From Jejubacter calystegiae (GTDB lineage: Bacteria; Pseudomonadota; Gammaproteobacteria; Enterobacterales; Enterobacteriaceae): DNA of 64,000 nt. The position numbers and the translations under genes are program-made. Shown piece after piece: positions 18,739 through 31,204 of this stretch (positions are counted from its first letter, which is position 1; each line of letters begins with the position of its first letter). The stretch is taken from positions 2,666,001-2,730,000 of the forward strand of contig NZ_CP040428.1 in NCBI RefSeq assembly GCF_005671395.1, given 5' to 3'. A model generated the notes under the pieces. The model saw only the letters and a list, made by a program, of their open reading frames with translations, was not told where the DNA came from and searched no databases.

Positions 18739-18750
18739 TTAGGGTGAAAA

Positions 18751-19104
18751 TCAGGCTTTCACCGCCGTAATCATCACTTCAACCAGAATATCCGCACGCG
18801 CCATTTCCGCCTGAACTGCGGCGCGGGCAGGGCTGTGACCTTCCGGTAGCCAGGCGACCCAGGCGTCGTTAAAGGCAGCGAAATCGCGGGACATATTCTT
18901 CAGCCATACCTGAGCGGAAAGAATATGGCGGTTATCGCTGCCCGCTTCGCTCAGCAGGCTATCGATCTTCTCCAGCACTTCCCGGGTTTGCAGGGTGATG
19001 TCTTGTTCGCTGCTTTTCGGCGTCTGGCCTGACAGAAAAATCAGTTCGCCCCAGCTAACGCTGGCGGAAAGTCGCGGCTGGGGATTGTTGCGGGTTATTT
19101 TCAT
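18751..19104 (-). CDS. RidA-family enamine/imine deaminase paralogue
   Basis: A 117-residue RidA/YjgF-family protein from the ATG at 19104. The family core GELIFLSGQTP and the segment GHSPARAAVQAEMARADILV are present. RidA proteins hydrolyse reactive imines made by amino-acid dehydrogenases and PLP enzymes. Here the start lies one base after the stop of the dadA-like gene, so it most likely clears the imino acids that enzyme releases. Confidence 0.85.
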   Translation of the reverse strand: MKITRNNPQPRLSASVSWGELIFLSGQTPKSSEQDITLQTREVLEKIDSLLSEAGSDNRHILSAQVWLKNMSRDFAAFNDAWVAWLPEGHSPARAAVQAEMARADILVEVMITAVKA

Positions 19105-19105
19105 G

Positions 19106-20353
19106 TTATGGCTCCCATGTAAGGCCTTGTACAGAGATGGATGGCGCTTCGCCATGGATCAGCGAGCCAAGCACCGTCGCGCTTGCGGCGGCGAGCGTAA
19201 AGCCCAGGCTGCCCTGACCAAGGTTCATCCACAGATTTTGATAACCGGCGCGCCCCAGCATCGGCGGACCTGCCGGTGTGGAAGGCCGCATGCCGGTCCA
19301 GATTTCGGCCTGATCCAGCCCCTGTAAGTCAGGGAAGCTGGCGGCGACAATGCGTTTCAGCGCCTGGATACGCGCCGGGCGGATTTCATCGCCATCGTAA
19401 CCGATGTCGACCATGGCGGCGATGCGCAGCCTGTCACCCAGCCGGGCGTAGACCACCTTATGACCATAATCGGTCACGCTGACGTCAGGCGCCAGGCCGG
19501 GTCGCTGCGGATAAGGCAGCGTCAGACTGTAGCCCTTCAGTCCGCACAGCGGCACCCGTATTCCGGCATTACCCAGCAGCGCGCCGCTGCCGTTACCGGC
19601 CGCCACCACGAATTCATCGCCGCCAATCGTGCCCTGGCTGGTTTCCAGCGCGCGAATCCTCTCCCCCTGGCGCTTCATCCCCTGTACTTCACAGCGGGTG
19701 GTCAGGGTAAAGCTGGCGCTGTGGGTCAGTTTTTCGAGCAGCGCCTGGCAGAATTTATAACAGTCTGCGGTTTCATCTTCCGGCGAATAGATACCACCGC
19801 GAATCTGTTTGCCGATATGGGCAAGGGCTGGCTCCAGCTTAATACAGTCATCGTGACTAAGATGCTGCTGAAACTGAGGATCGATACCCTGCACCGCTTT
19901 ATTCAGGGAATCATCCTGACGGTGAATAATTAATTTTCCCGAGCGCCGCCAGTCGAAGTCCGCCAGAGTATCCTCATCGCGCCACTCCTGCATTATCTGG
20001 CGGCTGAGCAGCGCCAGACGCAGTATATGGGCGCCGTTGATTTTATTGGTCTGACGGCGGCAGGCCCGCAGAAATTGCAGCAGCCAGCACCACTGATCGG
20101 GTGACATTCTCAGGCGCAGGTTAAGCGGCGAGTCGGCTTTACCCATCCATTTTATGCCCTGTAACGGCACGCCGCGGTCGGCAAGGGGGGCCACATAGCG
20201 ATAGCTGAGCTGGCCGCCGTTGGCGAAGCTGGTTGCCCGAGCGGGCAGGGCATTACGCTCCAGCAACTGAACCTGATGTCCGCTTTTAATTAACACCCAG
20301 GCCGTCGCTAATCCAATGACGCCGCCGCCCACCACTACAATACGCTTATTCAT
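19106..20353 (-). CDS. DadA-like FAD-dependent D-amino-acid dehydrogenase
   Basis: A 415-residue flavoprotein of the DAO/DadA family that oxidises D-amino acids to oxo acids. The FAD-binding VVVGGGVIGLATAW is at residues 6-19 and the C-terminal EIWTGMRPSTPAGPPMLG carries the usual Arg/Pro motif near the active site. It differs enough from E. coli DadA that another D-amino acid or an N-methylated substrate is possible. It is cotranscribed with the ridA paralogue and follows a LysR gene on the same strand. Confidence 0.8.
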   Translation of the reverse strand: MNKRIVVVGGGVIGLATAWVLIKSGHQVQLLERNALPARATSFANGGQLSYRYVAPLADRGVPLQGIKWMGKADSPLNLRLRMSPDQWCWLLQFLRACRRQTNKINGAHILRLALLSRQIMQEWRDEDTLADFDWRRSGKLIIHRQDDSLNKAVQGIDPQFQQHLSHDDCIKLEPALAHIGKQIRGGIYSPEDETADCYKFCQALLEKLTHSASFTLTTRCEVQGMKRQGERIRALETSQGTIGGDEFVVAAGNGSGALLGNAGIRVPLCGLKGYSLTLPYPQRPGLAPDVSVTDYGHKVVYARLGDRLRIAAMVDIGYDGDEIRPARIQALKRIVAASFPDLQGLDQAEIWTGMRPSTPAGPPMLGRAGYQNLWMNLGQGSLGFTLAAASATVLGSLIHGEAPSISVQGLTWEP

Positions 20354-20398
20354 ACCCTGACACTTCCGCTAATGAATGCGGTATTTATGTCAAAGCAT

Positions 20399-21313
20399 TT
20401 ACCCGTACTGCGCAATTGAATTTTTATTTTCGGGGTATAACTCCAGGTTAATTTCCTGAAGCTGATCGCGCAGCCGCTGGCAGAGAAAATCGACAAATTT
20501 TTGGGTAATTGGGCTCAGGGAGACATCTGCCCGGCGCAGCAGGCACAGGTTAATCATCAGCGGCGGGGTAATCGGGTGGATCATCTGCGGCGCCAGGTTG
20601 TGACGGGCGGAAAAGATATCGGTAATGCTGCATCCCATGCCGCGCTTCACAAATTCGGTGGCCATGTAGTAGGTCTGTACGTTCAGGCGAGTAGTGGCAA
20701 AGTTGCGGCGAGCGGCAATGGCGGCCGAGAGCGAATGAGCGCCGGGGTAGATCCAGCGCTGCTGGTCTATCTCTTCCATGGTGACCGCTCCCTGGCGATA
20801 GTCCCGGTCAATGTACACCAGCGGCGCCCGGGCGATAGCGGTAGCGGTAATCTCGCCCTGCTGGATAGGCTGAAAAGTGAGCGCCAGATCGATCTCCCGC
20901 AGGTCCAGTTTTTTGACAAGCGTCTCAGTATGATCGGTACTCAGCGTCATCACCAGATTAGCGTTCTGCTGGTAGAAGTCGGTGACGATTCCTGGCACCA
21001 GGCTCAGGCCCAGACTTGGCAGGCAGCCCAGCGCGATTTTGGCCCGCGGGTCCCGGGCCAGATTGTCCGCCAGTAGCCGCAGGTTATCCAGATCCCGGTA
21101 GACCGTTTGGGCCTTTTCGAACAGCGTCAGCGCTTCGCTGCTGGGCAGCAGCTTGCCGCGCACCCGCTGAAACAGCGGGAAGCCCAGTTTTTGTTCGGCG
21201 CTTTTCAGGGCCTTACTGGCGGCGGGCTGGGAAATATTCAGCGATTCCGCCGCCCGTGAAAGTGAACCGCAGGTCATCACGGCGTAGAAGATTTCCAGGT
21301 GGCGCAGCTTCAT
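20399..21313 (-). CDS. LysR-family regulator of the dadA-ridA/permease module
   Basis: A LysR-type regulator of 304 residues; the helix-turn-helix is at about residues 3-62 (YAVMTCGSLSRAAESLNISQ). It lies 45 bp upstream of the dadA-like gene on the same strand and is divergent from the permease gene, so it probably controls the module. The effector domain resembles regulators of amino-acid metabolism in general layout, but I cannot assign the ligand. Confidence 0.8.
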   Translation of the reverse strand: MKLRHLEIFYAVMTCGSLSRAAESLNISQPAASKALKSAEQKLGFPLFQRVRGKLLPSSEALTLFEKAQTVYRDLDNLRLLADNLARDPRAKIALGCLPSLGLSLVPGIVTDFYQQNANLVMTLSTDHTETLVKKLDLREIDLALTFQPIQQGEITATAIARAPLVYIDRDYRQGAVTMEEIDQQRWIYPGAHSLSAAIAARRNFATTRLNVQTYYMATEFVKRGMGCSITDIFSARHNLAPQMIHPITPPLMINLCLLRRADVSLSPITQKFVDFLCQRLRDQLQEINLELYPENKNSIAQYG

Positions 21314-21547
21314 CAGGAGTTAACTCTGGGTTATAGGCAGCAGACAAAAAATCATTTTTGGCGGTCCAAAAATTAACATAAGTTTAATAACCAATCAGCA
21401 AAATATTTACTTTTACTGCTGAGTTGCTGCTCAGGCGGCGCCCATGATTCTCAGAACACCACCCGCTGTACCCATTACCCTCACCCATAACGATAACGAG
21501 GGAAGATAAGTTCTGAGCAGGCATTGATTTGGCATTTAAGGAACCTT

Positions 21548-22981
21548 ATGAGTGACTCAACGCTTCCTGGCAGCCCACCTGCCGGGCGAAACCTCACCCG
21601 CAAAAATATTATTACCGGTTTGCTGCTGACGCTGTTTGTTGTGACCGCCATCTGGTGCCGGGCCCATCCCGGCCATGAGCTGGGGCTGCTGGGATTTACC
21701 CCTATTGTCGCCCTGGCGCTGCTGACCCTGGCGGGAATGGATATCGTGCTGGCGGTGATCTCGTCGATAGCGATCGCCATGATCATGACCTCCACCGGCC
21801 TGCCGGAAATGGGCGTCATGCTGGCAAAGTCCACCGGCTCTTTTATCGCTACCGTGGGGCTTATTATTATGCTAGGTGCCGGAGTGGGGGAGGTGGCGAC
21901 CCGAACCGGCGCTGCGGTGGAACTGGTGAAGTTTGTGGTGCACCGGATAGGTCTTTCGAGCCAGACCCGGGTTAAGCTTGGCATTATGGCGTCGTCGGTG
22001 CTGATCTGCGGCGCGCTGGGCACCATGGCTGGCGGTAATGCCATTATCGTGGCGGTCATTATTCCGGTAGCGGCGGCGGTGGGCCTGACGCCGCCGACGG
22101 TGGCAGCGTTGATGATGACCGCCGGTTCGGTAGGACTGTTTACCGGCCCTTTTACTCCGAGTACCGTGACTATCCTTAAGCTGGGCGGGTTGAGCTATCC
22201 CGGATATCTGCTCTGCGTGGGGCTGCCGATGAGCGCCGTGACGCTGCTGACCGGCTGGCTGATGGCGGGCCAGATTCAGAAGATGACCGCAGGAAAACTG
22301 CGCTACGAGGTCGATTTCTCCGGTAGTGAGGAGAGCGAACAGAGCCCGGCCCGGCGGCGGCTCAGTCGCCTGAGCGCCCTGGCCTTTGCCGCTACTATTA
22401 TCGTGATGGCGGTTGTTGGCGTGGTGATTCAGGCGGGCTTCAGCTTCGCGATTATCGTGATGCTGCTGGTGGCGTTAATCACCGGGCTGGTGGGTGGACT
22501 GGGGCCGTCGGCGATTTTACAGGCGCTCTATCACGGCTGCGGGCGGCTGGTATGGATGTTTCTTCTGTACTGGCTGTATAACCCGATTCTGGAGCTGATG
22601 GATGGTCTGAACGCCTACCAGGGGCTGCTGAGCTACACCCAGCCGCTGCTGGAAGGTATTTCCCCTGCCTGGCTGTGCTTCTTTATCTTCGCCTTTAATA
22701 TCGTCGGCCACGTTCCCGGTGCCGCGGTAGCGCAGATGACCTTTACCCATAAGATCTTCGGCCCGATGCTGATGGCCGCCGGGGTGCCGCCCCAGGGAAC
22801 CACTGCTGTATTGCTGGCGTCGAGTCAGGTGGACTGGTTTGGGCCGTTTCCGTCATCGGATATGTTTGGTCAGATGGGGCTGGCGCAGTCCACCCATCTG
22901 AAATATATGCTGTATAACGGTTGGGCTATTGTGCTGGCGAATATTGTTCTGTTTGCGGTGCTGTTTCATCTTCTGGTGTGA
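21548..22981 (+). CDS. Ion-transporter-superfamily permease, substrate unknown
   Basis: A polytopic inner-membrane protein of 477 residues with about 12 hydrophobic segments. The start at 21548 has an AAGGAA ribosome-binding site; the frame to 21524 does not. The two-half layout with loops such as GTMAGGNAIIVAVIIPVAAA and TAVLLASSQVDWFGPFPSSD suggests an IT/NhaC/DcuC-type secondary carrier. It is divergent from the LysR gene of the dadA-ridA module, so an amino-acid or related carboxylate substrate is a reasonable guess. Confidence 0.6.
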   Translation: MSDSTLPGSPPAGRNLTRKNIITGLLLTLFVVTAIWCRAHPGHELGLLGFTPIVALALLTLAGMDIVLAVISSIAIAMIMTSTGLPEMGVMLAKSTGSFIATVGLIIMLGAGVGEVATRTGAAVELVKFVVHRIGLSSQTRVKLGIMASSVLICGALGTMAGGNAIIVAVIIPVAAAVGLTPPTVAALMMTAGSVGLFTGPFTPSTVTILKLGGLSYPGYLLCVGLPMSAVTLLTGWLMAGQIQKMTAGKLRYEVDFSGSEESEQSPARRRLSRLSALAFAATIIVMAVVGVVIQAGFSFAIIVMLLVALITGLVGGLGPSAILQALYHGCGRLVWMFLLYWLYNPILELMDGLNAYQGLLSYTQPLLEGISPAWLCFFIFAFNIVGHVPGAAVAQMTFTHKIFGPMLMAAGVPPQGTTAVLLASSQVDWFGPFPSSDMFGQMGLAQSTHLKYMLYNGWAIVLANIVLFAVLFHLLV

Positions 22982-23000
22982 GTCTTTTAACGATGAATTT

Positions 23001-23028
23001 GGCGGAATATGGCTGTTCCGTCCGTTTT
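23001..23028 (+). terminator. Weak terminator after the permease
   Basis: GGCGGAA pairs with TTCCGTC (one G-T pair) over an 8-base loop, followed by CGTTTT, 20 bp after the permease stop. Confidence 0.5.
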
Positions 23029-23070
23029 CAGCACTGTTGTTGAACGCTGTAAGTTTCCAGACGATAAACC

Positions 23071-23102
23071 ATAAAAAAGCCACCGTCATCAATCACGGTG
23101 GC
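23071..23102 (-). terminator. Rho-independent terminator of the rpn-like gene
   Basis: An 8-bp stem (GCCACCGT / ACGGTGGC, 23079-23086 with 23095-23102) is followed on the minus strand by six T. It lies just after the end of the rpn-like gene. Confidence 0.8.
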
Positions 23103-23121
23103 TTACTCATTGCTGCACGCT

Positions 23122-24062
23122 TCAGGATGCGAGCTGTGCAACAGCGCTTTCAGAAAGTCCGGTGGCCTCTATCACTGACTGCACGGGGAGCCCCATTTTC
23201 AGCAGGCTGCGGGCAACCTCCTGTTTCGCTTTTTGTTCCCCCAGTCTGATGCCTTCCCGGCGCCCCGTCTCGATACCCTTCTCTATTCCCTGCTGTTCCA
23301 GTCTTTGTGCGGCAGTCATAAAAAGTTCCTTATAGTGCGGCGACTGTTGGGCCATCTCCCTGAGAAACACTTGTGGTTGGGCCGAATCGCCGGTCTGTAA
23401 CATCCAGTTCATTAACGTGGCCAGTTGGCTTTCCCCAGTTGGCTTTCCGTAGTGTATCCCGCAAGTATTAGCGTGACCAGTGGTTCCATAAACGCCACCA
23501 GATCGCGGGTGCGGATGTGTTTTAGGACCAGCTCCAGCATCGCCATACGGCGATGTTTCATGATGTCGTTATCCTCCAGCAGGCCAACATCAATTAACGG
23601 AAAGGGATGGGTATAGAGTTGATGCGCCACTTCCGGGTCATTAAACAATTCCAGCCAGTTCAGCGTCCCTGACCACGGCGTGGCGCGCCCGTGGCAAAAC
23701 AGGAAAGGGACCACCAGCGGCAGTTGCGCGTGTCCTTTATCCAGATGGCGCTGCATCACGGCTATCGCATATCTCATCAGCCGAAAGGCCATATGACGAT
23801 CCGGGCTGCTCTGGTGTTCAAGCAGCGTGTAAATATAGGCCTCGCCCGTTGTGGTTTTCAAAGACCAGAGCACATCGGCGAAATAAGTACGGAGATCTTC
23901 TTCAATAAAGGAGCCGGACTCCAGTTGTAGCGTATTCAGACAGCATATCTTGCGCAGCTCCGGCGGCAGATAGATCTCCAGAAAATCCCGGGCGGTATCG
24001 GTATGGCCCAGAAAGGTTTTAAACAGGCCATCATGCGGAACTGGTGAATCTGTTTTTTTCAT
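23122..24062 (-). pseudogene. Rpn/YhgA-family recombination-promoting nuclease, frameshifted
   Basis: This is a member of the Rpn (transposase_31, PD-(D/E)XK-type) family. The first frame starts at 24062 (MKKTDSPVPHDGLFKTFLGH) and stops near 23412 after GYTTESQLGKANWPR; the second frame runs from there to 23122 with the typical repeat-rich tail EKGIETGRREGIRLGEQKAK. The break lies at an exact 14-bp tandem duplication (23421-23448). Removing one copy restores GYTTESQLATLMNWM and an intact protein of 308 residues, the usual family size. It is either a recent pseudogene or a slippage-switchable gene; a separate 240-codon product may still be made. Confidence 0.85.
23421..23448. repeat. 14-bp exact tandem duplication disrupting the rpn-like gene
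   Basis: CCAGTTGGCTTTCC occurs twice in direct succession (23421-23434 and 23435-23448). Because 14 is not a multiple of three, the second copy shifts the frame of the rpn-like gene. Confidence 0.95.
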
Positions 24063-24266
24063 GGTGCATCCCTGCTGTGCAGCGTTAACAAAACAACGGA
24101 TGTAGCACAGGGTTTGTTCATAGGCCAGGCTCATATCTGCGTTCCCCGATCCCGCTCGTAAAGCTTTTCGTGAACCATGAAAAGGTTCATCGTGAATTGG
24201 TATGAAACTGGAGTTACCGCCGGGGAGCCCGGGTTGTCAGGGTGGTGGCGATTGAGCCACCCTGAC

Positions 24267-24342
24267 CCGTTCACCGGTTCCGAAACCAACATAAGAGAAA
24301 TCACCTTAAAGTGAACGGAACCTTCGCCAGCGCGGTATATTC
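24267..24342 (+). repeat. 76-bp inverted repeat, left copy, flanking the mal cluster
   Basis: This sequence matches the reverse complement of 40351-40426 at 72 of 76 positions; all four differences are transitions. Internally CCGTTCAC (start) pairs with GTGAACGG, and GGTTCCG with CGGAACC, so each copy can fold. It starts with CCGTTCACCGGTTCCG. It does not look like the ERIC or REP consensus that I know. Confidence 0.9.
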
Positions 24343-24470
24343 CTCATGAATAAAGCACCACCGCAATCATATTTCTCCGTCAATAAAATAACACTGAAAT
24401 CTCATCTAAATATTGCGAGACAGATTCAAAGCGCAGAAATACAGCGCATCGCTGATAATTTATTACAGGT

Positions 24471-24495
24471 AAAAAAAAGCGGCCTGTGGGCCGCT
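24471..24495 (-). terminator. Terminator of the malEFG operon
   Basis: A 7-bp stem AGCGGCC-TGTG-GGCCGCT is followed on the minus strand by eight T, about 105 bp after the malG stop. Confidence 0.8.
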
Positions 24496-24599
24496 AAAAG
24501 CACATTGAAACGAGGGAGGCAGTGACATTGCCTTTTTCTCTGCCCGGCGCTGCACAGGGTAAAAAGCGCCGGGAGAGCCACAGGAAAAATGATGAGGCG

Positions 24600-25490
24600 T
24601 TACCCTTTAACCCCGCCCGCCGTCAGGCCGCTAACCAGCCAACGCTGGGCCAACAGGAAGACCACGGTGATAGGGATCGCTGACAGCACCGCCGCCGCCG
24701 CAAAATCGCCCCACAGATAGTTCTGCGGGTTCAGATATTGCTGCATGCCCACCGCCAGGGTGTAACTGTTCACGTCGCGCAGCAGTAGCGAGGCCACCGG
24801 CACTTCGGTAATCGCGGCGATAAACGACAGAATAAAGACCACCGCCAGAATCGGCACCGACAGCGGCAGCAGTACCAGACGGAAGGCCTGCCACGGCGTG
24901 GCGCCATCCAGCGCCGCCGCTTCTTCCAGCGAACTGTCGATGGTTTCAAAGTAGCCCTTGATGGTCCAGACGTGCAGCGCAATGCCGCCCAGGTAGGCGA
25001 AGATCACCCCGCCGTGAGTATTCAGACCAATCATCGGAATGTACTGGCCCAGTCTGTCGAACAGAGCGTACAGCGCCACCAGTGACAGTACCGCCGGGAA
25101 CATCTGGAAAATCAGCATCCCTTTCAGCAGCGTCGCCTTACCCGGGAAACGCATACGGGCAAAGGCGTAAGCGCAGGTGGTAGACAGCGTCACAATGCCC
25201 AGCGCGGTAATTCCCGCTACCTTGACCGAGTTCCACAGCCACAGCAACACCGGGAAGGGCGGTGGCGTCACGCGGCCGTCGGCGTGCTCCACGCTAAAGC
25301 CCAGCGCCAGTCGCCAGTGTTCCCAGGAGATCTGATCGGGAATCAGACTACCGGTGGCGAAATTACCCGGGCGCAGTGAAATGGTAATGACCATCAGCAG
25401 CGGGAACATAATCGCCGCGATAAATAGCAGCAGCAGCAGGTGAGTACCGAACAGTCGCCATTTTTGAGATTTGGGTTGGACCATAGCCAT
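24600..25490 (-). CDS. malG: Maltose ABC transporter permease MalG
   Basis: Inner-membrane subunit that forms, with MalF, the translocation channel of the maltose/maltodextrin importer MalFGK2. It has 296 residues, as in E. coli, with six membrane helices. The EAA loop that docks onto MalK is clear ([20 protein letters not shown]), and the C terminus LTAGGVKG is kept. It lies 14 bp after malF at the end of the malEFG operon. Confidence 0.97.
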   Translation of the reverse strand: MAMVQPKSQKWRLFGTHLLLLLFIAAIMFPLLMVITISLRPGNFATGSLIPDQISWEHWRLALGFSVEHADGRVTPPPFPVLLWLWNSVKVAGITALGIVTLSTTCAYAFARMRFPGKATLLKGMLIFQMFPAVLSLVALYALFDRLGQYIPMIGLNTHGGVIFAYLGGIALHVWTIKGYFETIDSSLEEAAALDGATPWQAFRLVLLPLSVPILAVVFILSFIAAITEVPVASLLLRDVNSYTLAVGMQQYLNPQNYLWGDFAAAAVLSAIPITVVFLLAQRWLVSGLTAGGVKG

Positions 25491-25504
25491 GTGTTTGTTC
25501 TCCC

Positions 25505-27040
25505 TTAGTCAAACTTCATGCGCGTGGCTTTCAGATTCACGATGGCGAGCGCCCCCACCAGCAGGAATATCAGCGTGGCGATAGCCGCCGCCAGGCCGAA
25601 GTCCTGACCGCCGCCCCCTTCAAAGGCGATACGGTAGGTGTAGCTCACCAGCAGGTCGGTGTAACCCGCAGGCGTGGTGGTGCCCAGCCTGTCCGGCCCG
25701 CCGTTGGTCAGCAGTTGAATCAGAACGAAGTTGTTAAAGTTAAAGGCGAAGCTGGCGATCATCAGCGGCGTTAGCGGTTTAAGCAGCAGCGGCAGCGTGA
25801 TGCGGAAGAAGTTCTGGAACGGACCGGCGCCGTCCATGGCCGAAGCTTCGTAGAGATCGTCAGGAATCGCCTTGAGCAGCCCCATGCACAGGATCATCAT
25901 GTAGGGGTAGCCCAGCCAGGTATTGACGATAATCAGCATAGCGCGTGCCGTATTCGGGTCGGTGAACCAGGCCGGATTAATGCCGAACAGCGCGTTAAGC
26001 ATCATGTTGATCTCACCGAAGCTCTGGTTGAACAGCCCCTTGAAGATCAGAATCGAGATAAACGACGGAACGGCGTAGGGCAGAATCAGCAGTACCCGAT
26101 AGATAGCCTTGCCCTTCAGGGATTCCCATTGTACCAGGCAGGCCAGCACCATACCTACGGCGACGGTCAGAATTACCGTCAGCACCGAGAAGACTACGGT
26201 CCAGACGAAGATAGCGAAGAAGGGTTTCTGGATCCCGTCATCGGTAAAGACCCGGGTGAAGTTATCCCAGCCAATGGTGACGGTGTAGCCGGGGCTGAGC
26301 TGCTCGCCGGCCCAGCTACCGTCGTCATTGACCGATTCATAGAAGCCGATATGGTCGTTCGGTCGGTAGTTCACGCCGCTTTGATTGTTGGTCAGCGTGC
26401 CGTCATCGGCCAGGGTGTAGAGCGCCCGGGTACCGGAAAACTGACGCAGGGAACTCATCACCAGTTTGCTTTCATCCGGCAGTACGGCGGTGATAGCGCC
26501 CAGCGCCTGGCGGTTCTGGGTAATCACGCGCAGGGTGGCGCGCTCGCTTTCCGGTAGGGCCCCTGTCGCGTGCATCTCAAGCGTCTGTTCGCCGCCAAAG
26601 GTGAACGGCTCGGAAATATAGTGCTGGTCGCCGTCGCTCAGGGCCAGACGCCATTTATCCTGCTGAGGGTAGAGACCGAAATTAAGCGCCTTGCCCGCCT
26701 GGTAAGTGCGGTCCATCAACACCTGTTGGGCGCGCTCGAAGGTGAGCTGGTTGGTGCTGCTGTAGTTGGTAAAGGCGATGGCGATAGTGGCGATCAGCGG
26801 GAACAGGACGAACAGCCCCATACCGGCCAGCCCCGGGTAAACGTAACGCCAAGCGTAGGCGCGGCGGTTAGCGAAAATATAGAGGCCAACTGAGCAAAGC
26901 ACCAGCGTCAGTATGGCGAACAGGTACTCCCCCTGGGCGTACATCAAAACCACAAGATAACCTGACAGCAGGCCCAGCGCGGCGATAGACAGCCACCTGA
27001 GCGCATCGCTCTGCCAGAAAGACTTTTTAACGACATCCAT
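25505..27040 (-). CDS. malF: Maltose ABC transporter permease MalF
   Basis: Inner-membrane channel subunit of the maltose importer. It has 511 residues (514 in E. coli) with eight predicted helices and the large periplasmic P2 loop (about residues 95-275), which contacts MalE. The cytoplasmic EAA loop reads [21 protein letters not shown] strong stem-loop separates it from malE, as an analogous structure does in E. coli, consistent with higher expression of malE than malF. Confidence 0.97.
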   Translation of the reverse strand: MDVVKKSFWQSDALRWLSIAALGLLSGYLVVLMYAQGEYLFAILTLVLCSVGLYIFANRRAYAWRYVYPGLAGMGLFVLFPLIATIAIAFTNYSSTNQLTFERAQQVLMDRTYQAGKALNFGLYPQQDKWRLALSDGDQHYISEPFTFGGEQTLEMHATGALPESERATLRVITQNRQALGAITAVLPDESKLVMSSLRQFSGTRALYTLADDGTLTNNQSGVNYRPNDHIGFYESVNDDGSWAGEQLSPGYTVTIGWDNFTRVFTDDGIQKPFFAIFVWTVVFSVLTVILTVAVGMVLACLVQWESLKGKAIYRVLLILPYAVPSFISILIFKGLFNQSFGEINMMLNALFGINPAWFTDPNTARAMLIIVNTWLGYPYMMILCMGLLKAIPDDLYEASAMDGAGPFQNFFRITLPLLLKPLTPLMIASFAFNFNNFVLIQLLTNGGPDRLGTTTPAGYTDLLVSYTYRIAFEGGGGQDFGLAAAIATLIFLLVGALAIVNLKATRMKFD

Positions 27041-27069
27041 GGGGTCATTCCTCTGTAACGGGATGCTCT

Positions 27070-27098
27070 GCGGCCCCGCTCCCGTAGAGCAGGGCCGC
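27070..27098 (-). other. malE-malF intergenic stem-loop
   Basis: GCGGCCCCGCTC (27070-27081) pairs with GAGCAGGGCCGC (27087-27098) with one wobble. It occupies the 65-bp malE-malF gap. In E. coli a REP structure there stabilises the malE message; this one is not an obvious REP sequence but has the same position. Confidence 0.65.
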
Positions 27099-27105
27099 TC
27101 CTGGC

Positions 27106-28296
27106 TTACTTGGTGATTCGCTCCTGGGCGTCGTTCAGGGCGGCATCGACGCTCTGACGGCCGGTAATGGCGTTGATGACCGCGGTACGCGTGGCGTACC
27201 AGAAGGCGGACATCTGCGGGATGTTAGGCATGATTTCACCGTTGCGGGCATTCTGCATGGTGGCCGCGATGCGCGGATCTTTTTCCAGCTTCTCCTGGTA
27301 GGATTTCAGCGCTACGGCGCCCAGCGGTTTATCTTTGTTCACGGCATCCAGACCGTCATCGGTCATCAGGTAGTTCTCAAGGAACTCCTTCGCCAGCTCT
27401 TTATTCGGGCTGGCGGCATTGATACCGGCGCTCAGTATCCCGGAGAAGGGCTTAGAAGGTTTGCCGTTAAAGGTTGGCAGCGTGGTGACGCCGTAGTTCA
27501 CCTTGCTCTTGTCGATATTGGCCCATGCCCAGGGACCGTTAATGGTCATGGCGGTGTTGCCTTTGTTAAAGGCCGCTTCGGCAATGGAGTAGTCGGTATC
27601 GGCGTTCATCTGCTTGTTCTTGATCATGTTGACCAGGAAGCCCAGGCCCGCTTTGGAACCGGCATTGTTGACGCCAACGTTCTTCACGTCATAGCTGCCG
27701 TTTTCCGCTTTAAAGGCGTATCCGCCGTCGGCGGCGATCAGCGGCCAGGTGAAGTAGGGCTCCTGGAGGTTGAACATGATGGCGCTCTTGCCTTTGGCGC
27801 GCAGTTCTTTATCCAGCGCCGGGATCTCTTCCCAGCTCTTCGGCGGATTCGGGACCAGATCTTTGTTGTAAATCAGCGACAGCGCTTCCACTGCGATGGG
27901 GTAGGCAATTAGCTTGCCGTTGTAGCGCACGGCGTCCCAGGTGAAGTCGTAGACTTTATCCTGGAAGGCTTTATCCGGGGTGATTTCGGCCAGCAGGCCG
28001 GACTGAGCGTAGCCGCCAAAACGGTCATGGGCCCAGAAAATGATATCCGGGCCATCGCCGGTGGCGGCGACCTGGGGGTATTTCTCTTCCAGTTTGTCCG
28101 GGTGTTCAACGCTCACCTTAATGCCGGTGTCTTTTTCGAATTTCTTACCCACCTCGGCCAGGCCGTTATAGCCTTTGTCGCCGTTAATCCAGATGACCAG
28201 TTTGCCTTCTTCGATTTTGGCAAACGCGGAGGCGGAGAACATCACCGTTGTCAGCGCGGAAAGCGCGAGAAGGCGAGCGCCGGTTTTGATTTTCAT
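27106..28296 (-). CDS. malE: Periplasmic maltose-binding protein
   Basis: High-affinity periplasmic receptor that delivers maltose and maltodextrins to MalFGK2. It has 396 residues, as in E. coli, from the ATG at 28296; the longer frame to 28332 lacks a signal peptide. The signal peptide [20 protein letters not shown] ends in ASAFA before [17 protein letters not shown]. Ligand-contact segments such as [20 protein letters not shown] and [18 protein letters not shown] are intact. It is the first gene of malEFG. Confidence 0.98.
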   Translation of the reverse strand: MKIKTGARLLALSALTTVMFSASAFAKIEEGKLVIWINGDKGYNGLAEVGKKFEKDTGIKVSVEHPDKLEEKYPQVAATGDGPDIIFWAHDRFGGYAQSGLLAEITPDKAFQDKVYDFTWDAVRYNGKLIAYPIAVEALSLIYNKDLVPNPPKSWEEIPALDKELRAKGKSAIMFNLQEPYFTWPLIAADGGYAFKAENGSYDVKNVGVNNAGSKAGLGFLVNMIKNKQMNADTDYSIAEAAFNKGNTAMTINGPWAWANIDKSKVNYGVTTLPTFNGKPSKPFSGILSAGINAASPNKELAKEFLENYLMTDDGLDAVNKDKPLGAVALKSYQEKLEKDPRIAATMQNARNGEIMPNIPQMSAFWYATRTAVINAITGRQSVDAALNDAQERITK

Positions 28297-28647
28297 AGTC
28301 CCGTCCTTTTGAAGGTATATAGAGTACGGCACCCAGTCTGCGTCGCGGGCAAGCGCTTCTCATCCTCCCACCCCCTACGCCCCACCCCCTCCAGATGTGA
28401 TCCCGGTAACATAAATGCCATTAATGTGTGCTGGCGCACATAAAAAGGCGGCCAGGAATGGTCACTGGATCACGAAAATGGCGCCGCCGCCGCGCATCAC
28501 CGCCCGAGGCCCATTCCCTCATCCTCCCATCTCCTCCCCCACAAAAAAGCATCAGGGCGGAGGATTCCCCATTTGCGGCAATCCGCCATAGTCCCGACAT
28601 CGAAAATATCCGTCCGTGGACGGTCCGTTGTAATGAGGGAGAAGTGC
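28297..28647. promoter_or_regulatory. malE-malK divergent control region (MalT boxes, CRP sites)
   Basis: This 351-bp gap separates divergent malE and malK. MalT-box-like sequences (consensus GGGGATGAGG or GGGGAGGAGG, read on the minus strand) are at about 28360-28369, 28516-28527 and 28531-28540. CRP-like sites are TGTGA-N6-TAACA (28396-28411) and TGTGT-N6-GCACA (28425-28440). The arrangement, outer MalT boxes with CRP sites between, is that of the E. coli malEp-malKp switch. The exact boxes were judged by eye. Confidence 0.75.
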
Positions 28648-31098
<2,451 letters not shown>

Positions 31099-31107
31099 CA
31101 GCCCAGT

Positions 31108-31128
31108 GAGGGGAGCAATGCTCCCCTC
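31108..31128 (+). other. lamB-malM intergenic stem-loop
   Basis: GAGGGGAGC-AAT-GCTCCCCTC forms a perfect 9-bp stem, followed by TGCTTTAATT. It probably stabilises lamB mRNA or partly terminates before malM. Confidence 0.65.
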
Positions 31129-31204
31129 TGCTTTAATTGCGCGGGCGTAAAGCGCTTTTGCCTGGCTACCTTTGCGCCGCTCTCCCTAAATTCAGGTGAC
31201 AACA

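Larger units (their letters stand above)
24063..24599. other. Intergenic stretch between rpn-like gene and malG
   Basis: There are 537 bases without a gene. In order it holds a hairpin at 24237-24265 (TCAGGGTGG / CCACCCTGA), the left 76-bp inverted-repeat copy (24267-24342), AT-rich sequence, the malEFG terminator (24471-24495) and a second stem at 24538-24577. Confidence 0.7.

Noticed and set aside
24267-24342. ERIC or REP element
   Set aside because: The sequence does not contain the ERIC core or the REP palindrome that I know; it is described only as an unassigned repeat.
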